Below, piece after piece: positions 46,061 through 47,599 of a stretch of 47,599 bases of DNA. Position 1 is the first letter of the stretch, and the number at the start of each line of letters is the position of its first letter. The DNA is from a virus: the IMG/VR virus record IMGVR_UViG_3300037156_000069, positions 1 through 47,599 of that record; one strand, given 5' to 3'. Both the position numbers and the translations under genes were made by a program. The notes under the pieces are model-generated. The model was given only the letters and a program-made list of their open reading frames with translations. It ran no database searches and was not told the DNA's origin.

Positions 46061-47599
46061 CTAACGTCCTATTCCTTGGTAACCAGTTATTGGGTTGCGG
46101 GGTTTGTAAAGGCTTCTACCACTTCTACGTTCCCGTTCTTCGCCCTGGTACTTCTTATTAGGAGCACTAACATAGCCTAGGATACTAGCCAGAGCGTCTA
46201 TTACATCGTCATGCTTACCGGCGGGGAACCTGAGTAGTTCATATTCCAACTCATCAAGCTGCGGACAACCTCTAATGTGGAAGATATGCCCGAACTCATA
46301 AAAAGGAGCCAACCCCCTAATTCGTTCTTCCTTACTTTTAGGTTGGGTTTTAATCTCAGTAATAGGCAACCAAGTAGCCCGGCGTTTCATTTCATTATTA
46401 AGTTCATACATAATAGACTTCTGTGCTCCAATAGTTTCGATTAAGATTCTTTGAGGGCGGTACTTTAAGTACAGTTTGAAAGTCTCATCTATAATATCTT
46501 TATACGTCATCTTCTGACGGGTGATGTGCCTAACGTATAAGTCTTTCTGGTAATCCATCCCAGCTACAACGAGGGCTGCGTAGTCAGAATACTGACCCAT
46601 ATATGAGGGGTCGATACTTAGAACCCAATTAATAGGCCGGTCTTTAACTAACTCCCAGTCTTTTCTAACCATGTTACTTCGTTTAAAAGTAGCTGTCTCG
46701 TCATCTATGGGTTCGTTCATGTACTGTTTAGAGAAGTGCGAGCTACCTTGTTTGTGTTTTATCTTCTCTAGTTCTTCTAACGGTAACCGTTGGGGAAAGA
46801 ATGCGTGAGGTGGTTTCCCTTTTTCTTCAATGATAGCTCGCCGAATTAAAATATTGAACTCATCCCGATGGTCATCTAGGATTAATTGGTAAAGGTCATC
46901 AAAGTGCCACCGTGTCCCGATTACAATCATAGGCTTTCCAGGGTCGAGAAGGGAGTAACTTAACTTCCAGTGGTCTTTAACTTTATCAATTTGTTCCTTA
47001 TTGGTTACGTTATTCTCGGAGTGTAAGTCATCAAAGATAATTAAATCGTAGTGCATACCATTTTTAGTAACGTCAATCCCGGCGCAGGAGAAGGTTGGTT
47101 CTTTTCTGGGTTTATTCCTACAGGCTAAATTAACTTGGGAGTCTGTCCAGAGGATTTCTTTTTTCTTGCCTTCGTTCGGGTACATTCCGTGGATTGTCTT
47201 GAAAACTTCTCGGTATTCATCATTACCTTCTAGGTGTCCTTTAATCTCCGCCAAGAAAGCTTTGCTCTTAGAGAACGTCTCAGAGTCGATTAGAAGCCGT
47301 ATATTTGGGTCGTGCAGAATTACTTGCAATGAGTAACCTACGGTCACCACAGAGCTCTTAAACGTCCCACGGGGCATAAGTAATAGGAGGTTAGTGTTTC
47401 CGTTTCTGAACTGGTCTTGTAAGCCTTCGCCCTGCTTATTCTCGGGACTCACCCATTCCGGAGGATGTACTGAATAAAGCGACTCTGCGTACTTGCACAA
47501 ATCCCCATGTACTTCTTCCTCCATCAAATCATAATGAAGAATCTCTTTAGCTAGGTAAAATAAATCCCACCTACACCTGTTAGCTATCTTTATAAGAGC
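46061..47599 (-). CDS. terL: Terminase large subunit, main part
   Basis: Packaging ATPase/nuclease, about 518 aa when joined with the piece at 1-145. ATPase: modified Walker A LLMPRGTFKSSVV (near residue 85), Walker B YDLIIFDDLHSE, coupling region IVIGTRWHFDDLYQ. Nuclease: acidic residues in LSIDPSYMGQYSDYAALVVA, LIETIGAQK and HDDVIDALASILG. All expected catalytic residues are present. The visible frame up to 47527 begins with a TTG and is not the true start. The C-terminus (GEERERRSGRSLYKPRNPIT) is basic, as usual for portal contact. Confidence 0.9.
   Translation of the reverse strand, partial: ALIKIANRCRWDLFYLAKEILHYDLMEEEVHGDLCKYAESLYSVHPPEWVSPENKQGEGLQDQFRNGNTNLLLLMPRGTFKSSVVTVGYSLQVILHDPNIRLLIDSETFSKSKAFLAEIKGHLEGNDEYREVFKTIHGMYPNEGKKKEILWTDSQVNLACRNKPRKEPTFSCAGIDVTKNGMHYDLIIFDDLHSENNVTNKEQIDKVKDHWKLSYSLLDPGKPMIVIGTRWHFDDLYQLILDDHRDEFNILIRRAIIEEKGKPPHAFFPQRLPLEELEKIKHKQGSSHFSKQYMNEPIDDETATFKRSNMVRKDWELVKDRPINWVLSIDPSYMGQYSDYAALVVAGMDYQKDLYVRHITRQKMTYKDIIDETFKLYLKYRPQRILIETIGAQKSIMYELNNEMKRRATWLPITEIKTQPKSKEERIRGLAPFYEFGHIFHIRGCPQLDELEYELLRFPAGKHDDVIDALASILGYVSAPNKKYQGEERERRSGRSLYKPRNPITGYQGIGR
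47473..47599. repeat. Right copy of 127-bp exact end overlap
   Basis: Identical to 1-127. See the left copy. The unique genome length is therefore 47,472 bp. Confidence 0.9.

Noticed and set aside
1-47599. tRNA genes and CRISPR arrays
   Set aside because: No cloverleaf with a T-loop consensus and no spaced direct-repeat array was seen on either strand by eye.

Overview
The window is a complete genome of an uncultured tailed dsDNA bacteriophage. The first 127 bases are repeated exactly as the last 127 bases (1-127 = 47473-47599), so it is a closed assembly of about 47,472 bp cut inside the large terminase gene. TGA, TAA and TAG all act as stops, so the host uses the standard bacterial code. 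The host cannot be named from the sequence. Virion genes (Mu gpT-like capsid protein, large portal, tail-tubular-A-like adaptor, beta-propeller hub-like protein, three big Ala/Gln-rich proteins of ejection-protein type, no tape measure, tube or sheath) point to a podovirus-like particle.

Layout. 1-1600 is a divergent control region: minus-strand genes for the large terminase start, a ribbon-helix-helix (RHH) regulator and the small terminase, with about 560 bp of AT-rich non-coding DNA rich in inverted repeats. 1580-10226 is a plus-strand early block of about 30 small genes, most unknown. It holds a RecB/Cas4-like PD-(D/E)XK nuclease, an SSB-like protein with an acidic tail, NinG, a DUF7666-like/Imm5-like Ala-Ser repeat protein, a pentapeptide-repeat protein, and a roughly 370-nt non-coding stretch that folds into a large structured RNA (2391-2756). 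It ends at a strong terminator (10193-10228). No polymerase, primase, helicase, integrase or tRNA is visible. 10223-47599 is one long minus-strand late block, read from the right end: terminase, a leader/attenuator-like region, portal, scaffold, decoration, capsid, fibre-like proteins, a twelve-gene sugar cassette (28816-39155), tail fibre, collar/adaptor/hub proteins, large internal virion proteins, small basic proteins, and a lysis region (membrane proteins, CHAP-like lysin, phospholipase-D-like enzyme).

Three things stand out. (1) Seven glycosyltransferase-like genes, two methyltransferases, a polysaccharide deacetylase and a nucleotide-sugar dehydrogenase-like gene sit inside the structural operon, flanked by virion proteins that carry mucin-like Ser/Thr-only tracts in three separate genes. 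I infer that the phage glycosylates its own particle. (2) At least six genes have a -10 box ending 6-7 nt before the ATG and no useful Shine-Dalgarno site, so the phage appears to use leaderless transcripts for its terminase, regulator and several early genes. (3) RNA structure is prominent: the large early RNA with two mutually exclusive long helices, a string of four hairpins before the scaffold gene, and a leader peptide overlapping a terminator before the portal gene.
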